From: Phycisphaerales bacterium AB-hyl4
Lineage (GTDB): Bacteria > Planctomycetota > Phycisphaerae > Phycisphaerales > Phycisphaeraceae
Assembly: GCA_041821185.1 (NCBI GenBank)
Contig: JBGUBD010000002.1
Location: forward strand, 124,001 to 188,000
Direction of reading: 5' to 3'
DNA length: 64,000 nucleotides
Positions 1 through 8,983 of this stretch are shown here, one piece after another. Below the pieces are notes generated by a model. That model did no database searches and was not told the origin of the DNA. It saw nothing but the letters and a program-made list of their open reading frames with translations. Within the stretch, counting starts at the first letter, position 1. The number at the start of each line of letters is the position of its first letter. The translations under genes and the position numbers were made by a program.

Positions 1-253
1 AACGGTGGCACGGCCTTCGTGAGGCCAACTTACCGACATTGCCTAGCTTGCCCCAGGGGTGCAAGCGGGCGCTCTCGGCTGGGCAGGGGGTCGGACTTTA
101 GTTTTTCCGAAAAAATTTTCGCACGGGGTCGATTCAAGGGGTATGATGGCGAGCGATCTACTTAACCGCCAGGGACGGCGGCGATCGTCGAAAGCCCCTT
201 TGTGATGGGGTTCGAAGAGAGTCGTTCCTTTTTGTGTGGTCGGAGGGATCAGT
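1..253. other. Non-coding leader before first gene
   Basis: No gene, tRNA fold or convincing terminator is visible here. A GGAGG at 241-245 lies just upstream of the first ATG. An A/T-rich patch around 105-120 stands out in otherwise GC-rich sequence and could belong to a promoter, but I cannot place -35 and -10 boxes with confidence. Confidence 0.4.
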
Positions 254-880
254 ATGAGACGCGCTCAGCGGCCTGCCGTTTTCGGCATGCCAGGCATTTT
301 CTTGATCGGTTCTGTAACGGTGCTGGGTATGTCGGCACTGGCGTGGGGGCTATGGGCGGCGGAAGACCGCGTCGGGTCGCCGGGGTTGATGTCGATTGAG
401 TCGCGGCCGATCGCGTCGGCGAACTCGGCTTCGCAACAGGCGGCGACGGCGGTTGTGCCGCAGCTTGAGATACCGGCCCTGTACGAGCCGCAAGTGGAAG
501 AAAAGGAAGAGGTTGCGCCGTCGTACGATGGTCCGACCTTTGACGGCCGACCGTTGCGGCCCGCTGGGAAAATGGACATGACCGTCACCGCGTACAGCCC
601 GGACGAGCAGTCCTGCGGCGTGTGGGCCGACGGCTGGACCGCCTCCGGCTACAGCGTCTGGACCAATGGGATGAAGCTCGTCGCGGCTGACATCTCCATC
701 CTCCCATTCGGCAGTATCGTCAGCATCCCTGGCTACAACAACGGTGAGCCCGTTGAGGTGCTCGACGTCGGCGGGGCGATCAAGGGCAACCGCCTGGATG
801 TGCTTTATCCGACCCACGAACGGGCCCTGCAATGGGGCGTGCAGCGACTCAAAATTACGGTCTGGGAATATGCGGACTGA
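254..880 (+). CDS. Membrane-anchored 3D-domain protein
   Basis: The protein has 208 residues. A hydrophobic segment at about 9-35 should anchor it in, or export it across, the inner membrane. An Ala/Glu/Pro-rich linker follows to about 105. Residues 106-205 resemble the 3D domain, named for three conserved aspartates; D146, D171 and D182 fit, in a VAADIS / LDVGGAIKGNRLDV context. 3D domains share the double-psi barrel of lytic transglycosylase MltA and occur in cell-wall-active proteins such as YabE/YocH. A peptidoglycan-related role outside the membrane is therefore likely, but the substrate is unknown. The start at 254 is chosen because GGAGG lies 8 bases upstream; a GTG at 236 has no such site. 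Confidence 0.75.
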   Translation: MRRAQRPAVFGMPGIFLIGSVTVLGMSALAWGLWAAEDRVGSPGLMSIESRPIASANSASQQAATAVVPQLEIPALYEPQVEEKEEVAPSYDGPTFDGRPLRPAGKMDMTVTAYSPDEQSCGVWADGWTASGYSVWTNGMKLVAADISILPFGSIVSIPGYNNGEPVEVLDVGGAIKGNRLDVLYPTHERALQWGVQRLKITVWEYAD

Positions 881-955
881 TCGGCGAAGGTCTGCCGGAG
901 AGCGTGGCCGATGTTTTATACGACACGCAACCTGGCCGTTTTGGTGTAAGTCTAT

Positions 956-961
956 TATAAT
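956..961 (+). promoter_or_regulatory. Possible -10 box upstream of folC
   Basis: A perfect TATAAT lies 59 bases upstream of the folC start in the gap after the 3D-domain gene. No good -35 hexamer is found 16-18 bases upstream, so it is a weak candidate. Confidence 0.25.
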
Positions 962-1019
962 CAGCCGTTAACAATCGACTCATTGACGGATTGGCTCATT
1001 TATGCTAGTGTGATGGGCT

Positions 1020-2513
1020 ATGCCTTCCTCGTCAGCACCCACCCCGAAAAAGAAAAGTACCCGGCGATCGCAGGTCTCCAAAAAGGCCGCGCCGAGCCGG
1101 CCCCGGAGCAGCAAGCCGTTGAAAACCGCTACCCGTGGGCGATCCGACGCCGCCGCGTCGATCACCAACTACACCACCGCTTTGCGCTGGCTTTATGAGC
1201 ATGTTGACCATGAACGACTGCGGATCGTCCGCTACAACGAGCGGACGTTCAACCTCAGTCGCATGCGTAAGTTACTGGAACTGATCGGCAACCCACACGA
1301 GCAGCTTCGCTGTGTGCAGGTCGCGGGCACGAAGGGCAAGGGGTCGACCTGCTCGATGCTTGCCCGCATGCTGCAGGAGGCCGGCTACGGCGTCGGGCTG
1401 TACACAAGCCCGCACCTGGTTGACCTGCGTGAACGCATCACCGTCAACGGTCAGATGATCGCGTACAACGATGCGGCCGAGGCGTTCAAGCTGATCGCTT
1501 CGGTGGAGGATAAGTTCGGCGAAGAGCCGCCGACGTTCTTCGAAATCATGACCGCTGCGGCGTTGAAGCACTTCGCGGATCAGGCGGTGGACGTCGCGGT
1601 GCTGGAGACCGGCCTGGGCGGTCGACTGGACTGCACGACGGTGGTCGACCCGTTGGTTACCGGCATCACGCGCATCAGCCTCGATCACACGAACATCCTC
1701 GGCAACAAGCTGGAGGAAATCGCTCGGGAGAAGGCTGGCATTTTCAAAAAGGACGTGCCCGCGGTCAGTGTGGAGCAGACGCCGGAGGTTGAGGCGGTGC
1801 TGCGCGAAGTGGCCGAGGAAGTGGGTACGACGGTGGAGTTCACCGGCAACGAGATCGACTTCAGCTACCGTTTCGAAGCCAACCGCGAGTTGGGGCCGCA
1901 CACGCGTGTCTGCGTGACGACTTCGACAAGCAAGTTCGAGCACCTGCCCGTGCCGTTGCGTGGTGAGCATCAGGCGCACAACTGCGGCCTCGCGCTGGCG
2001 ATGCTCGACAAACTCAAGGGCCACGAGTTCAGCCTGCCGGAAGAAAAGATCATCGTCGGTCTGGCGAGCACCGAACTGCACGGCCGTATGGAGCAGGTCT
2101 GGACTGAACCGCGCATCATCATTGACGGAGCACACAACGCCGCGTCGATCACCGCTTTGATCCGTGCGCTGGGCGCTCACATCAGCTACGACTCGCTGGT
2201 GATGATCTTCGGCTGTGGGCAGGACAAAGACGTTGAAGGCATGCTTCAGCAGATCGCGCTGGGGGCGGACAAGGTGATTTTCACGCGAGCGAAATCGAAT
2301 CCGCGAGCGGTCGAGCCTGGCGAGCTGATGACCAAGTTCAACGAGGTGTCAGGCAAGATGGCGCAGACCGCGCCGAACCTGCCGGACGCGATTCGGCTGG
2401 CAGCTCGGGCAGTCAGCCGAGAGGATCTGATTGTGATCTGCGGTAGCTTCTACATCGCGGGCGAGGCGCGGAAGTATTGCCTCGACGCCCAGTCGAAGCG
2501 ACAGCGGCGATGA
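1020..2513 (+). CDS. folC: Folylpolyglutamate synthase / dihydrofolate synthase
   Basis: FolC adds glutamate to dihydropteroate or tetrahydrofolate with ATP in the cytoplasm, making and retaining folate cofactors. The Mur-ligase-type P-loop GTKGKGST is at 103-110, followed by the folate-binding stretch YTSPHLVDLRERI. ETGLGGRLD near residue 196 and IDGAHN near 373 are further family hallmarks. At 497 residues it exceeds the usual 420-440. The excess is a Lys/Ser/Arg-rich N-terminal tail of about 50 residues with no obvious domain. No strong ribosome site precedes 1020, so the true start could be slightly different. A stem-loop follows the stop. Confidence 0.95.
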   Translation: MPSSSAPTPKKKSTRRSQVSKKAAPSRPRSSKPLKTATRGRSDAAASITNYTTALRWLYEHVDHERLRIVRYNERTFNLSRMRKLLELIGNPHEQLRCVQVAGTKGKGSTCSMLARMLQEAGYGVGLYTSPHLVDLRERITVNGQMIAYNDAAEAFKLIASVEDKFGEEPPTFFEIMTAAALKHFADQAVDVAVLETGLGGRLDCTTVVDPLVTGITRISLDHTNILGNKLEEIAREKAGIFKKDVPAVSVEQTPEVEAVLREVAEEVGTTVEFTGNEIDFSYRFEANRELGPHTRVCVTTSTSKFEHLPVPLRGEHQAHNCGLALAMLDKLKGHEFSLPEEKIIVGLASTELHGRMEQVWTEPRIIIDGAHNAASITALIRALGAHISYDSLVMIFGCGQDKDVEGMLQQIALGADKVIFTRAKSNPRAVEPGELMTKFNEVSGKMAQTAPNLPDAIRLAARAVSREDLIVICGSFYIAGEARKYCLDAQSKRQRR

Positions 2514-2586
2514 GCGGTTGAATTGGCGTCCTGGTGGTGAGTCCGTCTGGGTTTACCCAATTGGTAAAATTAAGCAGCTACGATGC

Positions 2587-2614
2587 AACCCCGACGCTAG
2601 CAGGCGTCGGGGTT
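2587..2614 (+). terminator. Stem-loop terminator after folC
   Basis: Arms AACCCCGACGC (2587-2597) and GCGTCGGGGTT (2604-2614) pair perfectly around a 6-base loop and are followed by a short T-rich stretch. It sits 74 bases after the folC stop and before the next gene. Confidence 0.75.
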
Positions 2615-2692
2615 GTTTCATGTTCGGGTTGAGGCGTTATGATCGGAGGGGGCGTTGGTGTCTGTGGTGTCATTTTCAGCAAGGGATTGGTC

Positions 2693-3757
2693 ATGGAATT
2701 TGAATATCGCTACCTCGGCCGAACCGGCATTCGCGTGAGTCCGCTTTGCCTGGGCACGATGATGTTTGGTGGCAAGACGTCGCCGGAGGACAGCTACGCG
2801 ATCATCAACCGTGCGATTGATGAGGGCATCAACTTTATTGACACTGCCAACGTCTATGTCAACGGCCGCAGTGAAGAGGTCACGGGCGAAGCGCTAAAGC
2901 GCAACGGTCATCGTGACTGGATCGTGCTCGCTACGAAATGTCACGGCAACATGCACAAGGTTCCCAGCAAGGGCGACGATGTCGACGAGACGCAGAAGCT
3001 TCGCGCCCGGCTGAACCCGAACCGTTGGGGCAACTCGCGCAGGCAGATTATCGAGCAGTGTGACGCGTCGTTGAAGCGATTGCAGACCGACTGGATCGAC
3101 CTGTACCAGATCCATCGGCCGCATCCGGATTGTGCGATCGACGAAACGCTGCGCGCCATGGATGACCTCGTGCGAGCGGGCAAGGTTCGATACATCGGCT
3201 GTTCGACGTTCGCGGCGTGGCAGGTGGTTGAGTCGCTATGGGCGGCGGATCGTCATCAATTGAATCGCTTTGTGACCGAGCAGCCGCCTTATCACCTGTT
3301 GGACCGACGCATCGAGCGAGAGCTGATCCCGGTGGCGCAGACGTATGGCTTGGGGTTGATTCCCTGGTCGCCGCTGGCGGGCGGGTTCCTTACGGGCAAA
3401 TACAAACGTGGCGTCGATGCGCCGGCCGATACGCGCTACGGCAGCGGGCATGGGCGGTCCGATTCGTTGCTGGGTGTGGATCGCGCGTTTGATGTGGTTG
3501 AGGTGCTGGAGCAACTCGCGAAGGCGAAGGGGTGCACAGTGAGCCAGCTTGGGCTGGCGTGGTGCATGCATCAGCCGGGCGTGACGAGTCCGGTCGCCGG
3601 GCCGCGCACAATGGAGCAGTTGGAAGATAACCTTGGCGCGTTGAGCGTCGAGGTGACGGACGCGGATCGTCAGAAGCTTGATGAAGTGTCGCCGCCTGGC
3701 AGCGTGATCGTGCCTTTTTATGAGGCGCAGTTCGGGCCGAGCGTGCATCGATTTTAG
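2693..3757 (+). CDS. Aldo/keto reductase
   Basis: This is an NADPH-dependent aldo/keto reductase of the TIM-barrel superfamily, 354 residues. The catalytic tetrad is visible as D50, Y55, K82 and H141, in FIDTANVY, LATKCHG and YQIHRPH. The N-terminus MEFEYRYLGRTGIRVSPLCLG is typical of the Tas/YajO-like group (AKR11/12 type). The substrate cannot be read from sequence; these enzymes reduce varied aldehydes and ketones. The start at 2693 has AAGGGA upstream and begins exactly where family homology begins; an ATG at 2639 would add 18 unrelated residues. A terminator separates it from folC, so it is probably transcribed alone. Confidence 0.9.
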   Translation: MEFEYRYLGRTGIRVSPLCLGTMMFGGKTSPEDSYAIINRAIDEGINFIDTANVYVNGRSEEVTGEALKRNGHRDWIVLATKCHGNMHKVPSKGDDVDETQKLRARLNPNRWGNSRRQIIEQCDASLKRLQTDWIDLYQIHRPHPDCAIDETLRAMDDLVRAGKVRYIGCSTFAAWQVVESLWAADRHQLNRFVTEQPPYHLLDRRIERELIPVAQTYGLGLIPWSPLAGGFLTGKYKRGVDAPADTRYGSGHGRSDSLLGVDRAFDVVEVLEQLAKAKGCTVSQLGLAWCMHQPGVTSPVAGPRTMEQLEDNLGALSVEVTDADRQKLDEVSPPGSVIVPFYEAQFGPSVHRF

Positions 3758-3873
3758 CCAGAGCGAGGGGCTGGGAGGGGCTGTTGGCGGTGGCGCCATG
3801 ATGCGTTTGGCATTCGCGACGCTTTTCTCTACCCTTTGCTCTTCGTAATAACCGCAAACAGGAGCGTACGACC

Positions 3874-4659
3874 ATGGGTCTACTTGAGGGTAAAAAGGGC
3901 ATCGTCTTCGGCATCGCCAACGACCGCAGCTATGCGTGGTACATCACCAAGTGCCTTGTCGAGCAAGGGGCGGAGTGTGCGTTTACGCACCTGCCGGACG
4001 AGAAGGGCAAGATGGAGCGGCGCTGCCGAATGGCGGTGAAAGAGCTTGGCGTGGAAGACCCGTGGCTTACGCCGTGTGATGTGAGCAAGGACGAGGACCT
4101 TGACGCAGTGTTCGCGAAGCTCAAAAGCGACTTTGGCAAGATCGACTTCATCGTGCACAGCGTCGCGTATGCTGACCGGCAGTTTCTCCAGATTGGCAAC
4201 TTTCACAAGACGTCGCGCGAGGCGTGGACGCAGGCGCTGGACATCAGCGCCTACTCGCTGCTGGCGATGGGCCAACGAGCTGTCGATGTGATGCCCGACG
4301 GCGGGGCGATCATCAGCATGACCTACTACGGCGGCGAAAAGGTCATCCCCGGCTACAACATCATGGGCGTCGCCAAGGCCGCTCTGGAACACACCACCCG
4401 CTACCTCGCGGCCGACCTGGGCGAAAAGAACATTCGCGTGAATACGATCTCCGGCGGCCCGCTGCGCACACTCGCGGCATCGGCGGTCGGCGGCATCTCG
4501 GAAATGTTTGAGCACCAGGAACGCAAGGCCTCGATGAAACGCAATATCACCGGCGACGAGGTGGGCAATACGGCGGTCTATCTGCTGAGCGACCTAAGCT
4601 CCGGAGTGACCGGCGAGACGATCCACGTCGATGCAGGCTTCAGCATCGTGGGGCTGTAA
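3874..4659 (+). CDS. fabI: Enoyl-[acyl-carrier-protein] reductase (FabI type)
   Basis: FabI catalyses the last reduction of each round of type II fatty acid synthesis, using NAD(P)H to reduce enoyl-ACP. The 261-residue length fits the family. GIANDRSYAW near the N-terminus is the FabI variant of the nucleotide-binding loop. The catalytic Tyr-x6-Lys is Y161 and K168 in GYNIMGVAKAAL, with a second conserved Tyr at 151/152. The start has AGGAGCG upstream. Sensitivity to FabI inhibitors cannot be judged from these residues alone. Confidence 0.95.
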   Translation: MGLLEGKKGIVFGIANDRSYAWYITKCLVEQGAECAFTHLPDEKGKMERRCRMAVKELGVEDPWLTPCDVSKDEDLDAVFAKLKSDFGKIDFIVHSVAYADRQFLQIGNFHKTSREAWTQALDISAYSLLAMGQRAVDVMPDGGAIISMTYYGGEKVIPGYNIMGVAKAALEHTTRYLAADLGEKNIRVNTISGGPLRTLAASAVGGISEMFEHQERKASMKRNITGDEVGNTAVYLLSDLSSGVTGETIHVDAGFSIVGL

Positions 4660-4685
4660 AGAGATCTGGTCTTCTGCGAGGCTCG

Positions 4686-5750
4686 ATGGATACACGAACC
4701 ATGAATACCGTACGATTTGCAATTCTGGGTTCGGGCAGCATTGCTCGGCAGCATGCCAACGCGATCGCGGCGGCGCCTTCCGCGGAACTGGTCGGTGTGT
4801 GGAACCGTTCACGCGAAGGCGCGGTGGCGATGGGTGAGGAATTCGGCGTGCCCGGGACGGCCGACCTGCAGGAGATCCTCAGTCGAGCCGATGTCGATGC
4901 GGTGACGGTTGCGACGCCCAGCGGCGCACATCTGGACGTGATCGAGCCCGCGGCGGCGGCGGGCAAGCATGTGCTCTGCGAGAAGCCGTTGGAGGTGACG
5001 ACGGACCGGGTCCGCAAGGTAATTGAAGTGTGCCGCAAGCATGACGTGCTGCTGGCCGGCGTCTTTCAGTCACGGCTTAGCCGAAACGCGCATCGCATCC
5101 GTGAGGCGATGCAAAGCGGTCGCTTCGGCAGGCTGGTGCTGGCGAGCATGCAGCTGCGGTGGTATCGAGATCAGGCCTACTACGACAGCAGTGACTGGCG
5201 CGGTACGTGGTCGCTCGACGGCGGCGGGGCGCTGATGAACCAGGGCATTCACTTCGTTGATCTGCTTTGCTATCTCGTCGGTGATCCGGACGAGGTGCAG
5301 GCCTACGCTGCGACGCGAGCGCATGCTTCAATTGAAGTTGAAGACACGATCGCTGCCACGCTTCATTTCCCCGGTGGAGGCCTGGGCACGATTGAAGCGA
5401 GCACCGCGTGTGCGCCGGGCTTTCCCCGTCGGCTGGAGATCTCCGGCGAGCATGGCACTGCTTTGCTGGAAGACGATCGCCTGATCTGCTGGAAGTTTGC
5501 CGACGAACAGCCTGAAGATGAGCAGATCCGCGCTGAGGGGTTGGCGGGCGATCAGATGAAAGGCGGGACTTCGGACCCCACTGCGATTGACTGCGAGGGG
5601 CACCGCCGACTGATCGAAGACCTGGCTTGCGCGATCCGCGAGAAGCGTGAGCCGATCATCCCGGGCGAGGAAGCACAGCGAGCGGTTCGTGTGATCGAGG
5701 CAATCTACCAGGCAGTGCGGGAACGTCGGTCGGTTCAGGTTGCGAAGTGA
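4686..5750 (+). CDS. Gfo/Idh/MocA family oxidoreductase
   Basis: This is a 354-residue NAD(P)-dependent oxidoreductase. The Rossmann loop GSGSIA is at 15-20 and the family signature EKP at 99-101 (HVLCEKPLEV). The C-terminal half has the alpha/beta fold typical of sugar or inositol dehydrogenases; GALMNQGIHFVDLLCYL is the usual metal-free active-site helix with His. The substrate is probably a sugar or cyclitol but is not determinable here. It starts 26 bases after fabI and may be co-transcribed. A later ATG at 4701 is an alternative start; 4686 is preferred for a nearby GAGG. Confidence 0.9.
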   Translation: MDTRTMNTVRFAILGSGSIARQHANAIAAAPSAELVGVWNRSREGAVAMGEEFGVPGTADLQEILSRADVDAVTVATPSGAHLDVIEPAAAAGKHVLCEKPLEVTTDRVRKVIEVCRKHDVLLAGVFQSRLSRNAHRIREAMQSGRFGRLVLASMQLRWYRDQAYYDSSDWRGTWSLDGGGALMNQGIHFVDLLCYLVGDPDEVQAYAATRAHASIEVEDTIAATLHFPGGGLGTIEASTACAPGFPRRLEISGEHGTALLEDDRLICWKFADEQPEDEQIRAEGLAGDQMKGGTSDPTAIDCEGHRRLIEDLACAIREKREPIIPGEEAQRAVRVIEAIYQAVRERRSVQVAK

Positions 5751-5795
5751 GATCGGCTCCGCCTAACTGGCATACACACGCATGATCGCCCGCGA

Positions 5796-6689
5796 TCAGC
5801 CGTCGCTTGTGGGCGAAGGCGGGCGAGCCTGCCTGATGCCTTTGGCGAAGGCCGCTAACTCTGCCATGGAGTTGGCCGAGTGTACGTCTGGCATGGTTGA
5901 TCGCGGCGCACGCCAGGCTCGGCCGCCAACCACGAGCACGCCGCCTTGCTCGGTCAGTTTGGCAGCGAGCGGTTGCAGGTTGTTCAGCAGTTCGGGCATC
6001 ACTTTCTCGTAGCTGACCGACAACCAGACGAGGTCGGGACGATACTTGGCGATCGCTCGTTCCAGCGATGCGATCGGCAGGTTCGGGCCGAGGTTGATTG
6101 CCTGCCACTGTTCGTCGAGCAAGGTCATCGACGCCATCAGCGATGGGATGATGTACGTATCTCCGCCCGGCGCTGCGCCGATCGCGAGCGGGGCATTGGG
6201 GGGCGGCGGCGGGATGAGTGATCGCAATCGTTCGAGGCCTTGAATGCAGGCGTCGGTCGCACGGTGTTCCTGATGAATGCCATCCGGGTCGTGCTGCCAC
6301 AGCTTGCCGACTTCGGACATCGCAGCGGCGAACGGGCCATCGCACAAGGATGCCAGCCGTCGGCCGGCCACGAACATCGACAGCGCGAGCGAACGCACGC
6401 GTTCCGCATCACCTGACACAATGGCTCGGCAGAGCGCCTCGTCATGATGCGATTGAGCCGATCCCTCGCCGCCTATGCCTGCCAACTCGCCGAGCTCCAG
6501 CGGTGCGGGGTCGACCACGAGCATGCCCTCGTCGCGGATGAATCGCAGGGCCTCGCGCTGCTCGATCCGCCGATGGCCGCCGGGCGTACGGGCGACGTCG
6601 ATACGGCCGGCGTCAATCCACCGCTTCAGCGAGGACTCACTGGCGCCGATCGCCTTTGCAAGCGACTTCGGTGAAAGGTGTACCGTCAT
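5796..6689 (-). CDS. CarH/LitR-like MerR regulator with degenerate B12-binding domain
   Basis: The 297-residue protein has a MerR-type helix-turn-helix at about 5-42 (LAKAIGASESSLKRW, RTPGGHRRI), then a helical domain and a C-terminal Rossmann-like cobalamin-binding fold. W131 and E141-H142 reproduce the W-x9-EH signature that contacts adenosylcobalamin in CarH photoreceptors. The lower-ligand motif DxHxxG reads D177-T-Y179-I-I-P182, so His is replaced by Tyr and Gly by Pro. The later SxL and GG positions are S224-V-S and G255-G256. By family knowledge it would repress carotenoid or photoprotection genes; whether it still senses B12 or light is uncertain. The start at 6689 has GAGG five bases upstream. 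It is divergent from the SRPBCC gene. Confidence 0.85.
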   Translation of the reverse strand: MTVHLSPKSLAKAIGASESSLKRWIDAGRIDVARTPGGHRRIEQREALRFIRDEGMLVVDPAPLELGELAGIGGEGSAQSHHDEALCRAIVSGDAERVRSLALSMFVAGRRLASLCDGPFAAAMSEVGKLWQHDPDGIHQEHRATDACIQGLERLRSLIPPPPPNAPLAIGAAPGGDTYIIPSLMASMTLLDEQWQAINLGPNLPIASLERAIAKYRPDLVWLSVSYEKVMPELLNNLQPLAAKLTEQGGVLVVGGRAWRAPRSTMPDVHSANSMAELAAFAKGIRQARPPSPTSDG

Positions 6690-6912
6690 TGGTGCCTCGA
6701 ATGGCTGTTTTGATCGCTTCTGGTTCGGCGGTTTTGAGCTTCGACTCATGAAATCATGCCTCATAATATAACACGAAGCGTCATTTGCCTTGACCAGCAA
6801 TGGGGGGAGGGCATCTAATATATGAATGCTTTGGATGTTTTTGGGATGGGTCGTTTCAAGTCCAACCCGGCGAAGCGATCCGCAGTGCTTGTCCTTTGAA
6901 GAGTGATGCTCC
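6690..6912. promoter_or_regulatory. Divergent promoter region, regulator / SRPBCC operon
   Basis: This 223-base gap separates divergent genes. Two A/T-rich patches stand out, around 6763-6770 (ATAATATA) and 6816-6822 (TAATATA). A plus-strand TTGACC at 6790-6795 with TCTAAT 18 bases downstream is the best promoter candidate for the SRPBCC operon. MerR-family regulators commonly bind between such boxes, so autoregulation is plausible but unproven. Confidence 0.4.
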
Positions 6913-7443
6913 ATGATGACTCAATCTGCTGGACCGGGTTATGTGCTGCGGAGCGGTCAGTCGTTTCAGGAACCTGTGGACCGACTGTTTGATTTTTTCT
7001 GTTCGCCCGCGAATTTGGAACGGATCACCCCGGGCTGGCTGAACTTTCGCATCCTGCCGCCTTCGCCGACGGACGTGACGCAGGGAACGCGGATCGCTTA
7101 CCGCATTCGTCTTTACGGTGTTCCGATGAACTGGCTGACTGAGATTACCGCATGGCAGCCACCTGGCCGGTTCGTGGACACGCAAGTTGCCGGGCCTTAC
7201 AAGCGTTGGGTTCATGAGCATGTGCTGAAAGTTGAGAACGGGTTGACGGTGATGGAAGATACGGTTCGCTTCCTGTCGGCCGGGCCCTCGCTGCTGCTGC
7301 CGACGATTCATCGAATGTTTGTCAATCCCAGGGTTCAAGCGATCTTTAACTTTCGACAGCAGTGTCTGCGCGAGTTGTTCCGTTGCCACACTATGTCGCC
7401 GGTGACCATCGAGCGAGAGACGAAAGGCCTGGTGTCGAACTAA
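6913..7443 (+). CDS. SRPBCC-fold protein
   Basis: The 176-residue protein resembles the SRPBCC/polyketide-cyclase (START-like) superfamily, which binds hydrophobic ligands in a deep pocket. FEEPVDRL-type and CSPANLERITP-type segments near residues 17-40, followed by WLTEITAWQPPGRFVDTQ, match the common pattern of bacterial SRPBCC proteins. The ligand is unknown. Two adjacent ATGs (6913, 6916) are possible starts. The stop is one base from the next start, so it is translated together with the SDR-DUF2867 gene. Its position opposite a CarH-like regulator suggests control by that protein. Confidence 0.75.
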   Translation: MMTQSAGPGYVLRSGQSFQEPVDRLFDFFCSPANLERITPGWLNFRILPPSPTDVTQGTRIAYRIRLYGVPMNWLTEITAWQPPGRFVDTQVAGPYKRWVHEHVLKVENGLTVMEDTVRFLSAGPSLLLPTIHRMFVNPRVQAIFNFRQQCLRELFRCHTMSPVTIERETKGLVSN

Positions 7444-7444
7444 G

Positions 7445-8932
7445 ATGAACGATTCCATGACACGCCCGGCCAAAAATCCAGAGGATCGTTCGTGCATATT
7501 GCTGACCGGCGCAACCGGGTACGTAGGCGGTCGACTGGTGCCGCGGTTGCTCGAAGCGGGCTATCGCGTGCGATGTGTTGTGCGGTCGGCTGATAAACTG
7601 GCGGCTCGGCCGTGGGCCAACGATCCGAACATTGAGTCGGTCGAACTGGACCTGTCCGACACGGCCGGCCTTGCTCGAGCGATGCGTGGCTGCTGGTGTG
7701 GCTACTACCTGGTGCATTCGATGCAGAGCGGCCGAGCGTACGCAGACGCTGACCGCCAACTCGCGTCGTCGTTCGCCGACGCAGCCGAGCAGGCGGGTCT
7801 TGAGCGAATCATCTATCTCGGTGGGCTCGGCGAAATGGGTGATGATCTCAGCGAACATCTTCGCTCCCGGCGGGACGTGGAGCATGTGCTGGCTCAAGGC
7901 TCCGTGCCGGTCACTGTGCTGCGGGCCGCGATGGTGATTGGCTCGGGCTCGGCATCTTTTGAAATATTGCGTTATCTGGTTGAGCGCTTGCCGGTGATGA
8001 TCACGCCGCGATGGGTGCAAACGCTGTCGCAACCGATCGCCATTCGTGACTTGATCGGCTATCTCGTCGCCTGCCTCAGCGTTGAGGAGACCGTCGGCCG
8101 TACGATCGACGTTGGCGGCCCGGACATCGTCAGCTACGAGCGGCTGATGCGGATTACCTCCGAAGTGATCGGCTTGCCGCGTCGGTGGATCGTGCCCGTG
8201 CCGCTGCTAACGCCGCGGCTCAGTTCGCTGTGGATACATCTGGTGACGCCTGTGAGTTTCCGCATCGCCCGCCCGCTGGCTGAGGGGTTGCGCAACCCGG
8301 TGGTTTGTCGGGACGATCTGGCTCAACAGTTGATGCCGCAGCCGTTGTTGTCGGTGGAGCAGGCGATTTCGTTTGCGGTACAGCGGACGCGCGAGCAACA
8401 GGTGCAGACCGTGTGGAGCGGGGCGGGCGTCATCCCCGGCGACCCCGACTGGGCGGGGGGCACGGTGCTGGAAGACCGGCGCGAATACCGTGTCAACGCA
8501 CCCGCGGATGCGGTATTCAATACCATATGTCGGCTTGGCGGGAGGCAAGGCTACTTCGCCTATGACTTACTTTGGCAGGTGCGCGGCGGCCTGGACCGCC
8601 TCGTCGGTGGGCCCGGCTTACGCCGTGGACGGCGCGACCCGCAACAGATCGCTTTTGGTGACGCTTTGGACTTCTGGCGGGTCGTCGACTATCAGCCCGG
8701 CCGACAACTGACGCTGCGCGCCGAGATGAAAGTGCCCGGTGAAGCCGTCCTGCAATTCAATGTCGAACACGACGAAGGTGACAACACGCGATGCCTCATG
8801 ATTCAGACCGCACGCTTTCGGCCGCGCGGCTTGGGTGGCATCGCATACTGGTACGCGCTACTGCCCATGCATGCACTGATCTTCGGCGGGATGCAACGCG
8901 GCATCGCACGAGCTGCAATCAGTCAGCTGTAA
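7445..8932 (+). CDS. SDR-family NAD(P)-binding protein with C-terminal DUF2867
   Basis: The protein has 495 residues. Residues 17-250 are an atypical short-chain dehydrogenase/NmrA-like Rossmann domain with TGATGYVGG at 21-29 and LVHSM in place of the usual catalytic serine region. The C-terminal 170 residues resemble DUF2867 (VLEDRREYRVNAPADAVFNTI onwards), a SRPBCC-like fold. The fusion is well known in bacteria but its reaction is not. The gene follows the SRPBCC gene after one base and is probably the second cistron of a light- or stress-induced operon. It converges on the carotenoid operon, 52 bases from its last gene. Confidence 0.8.
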   Translation: MNDSMTRPAKNPEDRSCILLTGATGYVGGRLVPRLLEAGYRVRCVVRSADKLAARPWANDPNIESVELDLSDTAGLARAMRGCWCGYYLVHSMQSGRAYADADRQLASSFADAAEQAGLERIIYLGGLGEMGDDLSEHLRSRRDVEHVLAQGSVPVTVLRAAMVIGSGSASFEILRYLVERLPVMITPRWVQTLSQPIAIRDLIGYLVACLSVEETVGRTIDVGGPDIVSYERLMRITSEVIGLPRRWIVPVPLLTPRLSSLWIHLVTPVSFRIARPLAEGLRNPVVCRDDLAQQLMPQPLLSVEQAISFAVQRTREQQVQTVWSGAGVIPGDPDWAGGTVLEDRREYRVNAPADAVFNTICRLGGRQGYFAYDLLWQVRGGLDRLVGGPGLRRGRRDPQQIAFGDALDFWRVVDYQPGRQLTLRAEMKVPGEAVLQFNVEHDEGDNTRCLMIQTARFRPRGLGGIAYWYALLPMHALIFGGMQRGIARAAISQL

Positions 8933-8983
8933 CGCAACAACCGATCGTCGTTGCCGAGTCGGCTCCACCTGTCAATGAGTCGT

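Noticed and set aside
1..253. tRNA or rRNA end at the left edge
   Set aside because: No cloverleaf, CCA end or conserved rRNA segment could be found.
5796..6914. Longer version of the CarH-like protein starting at 6914
   Set aside because: The extra 75 residues fall in the A/T-rich divergent promoter region; GAGG plus ATG at 6689 matches the start of the MerR domain.
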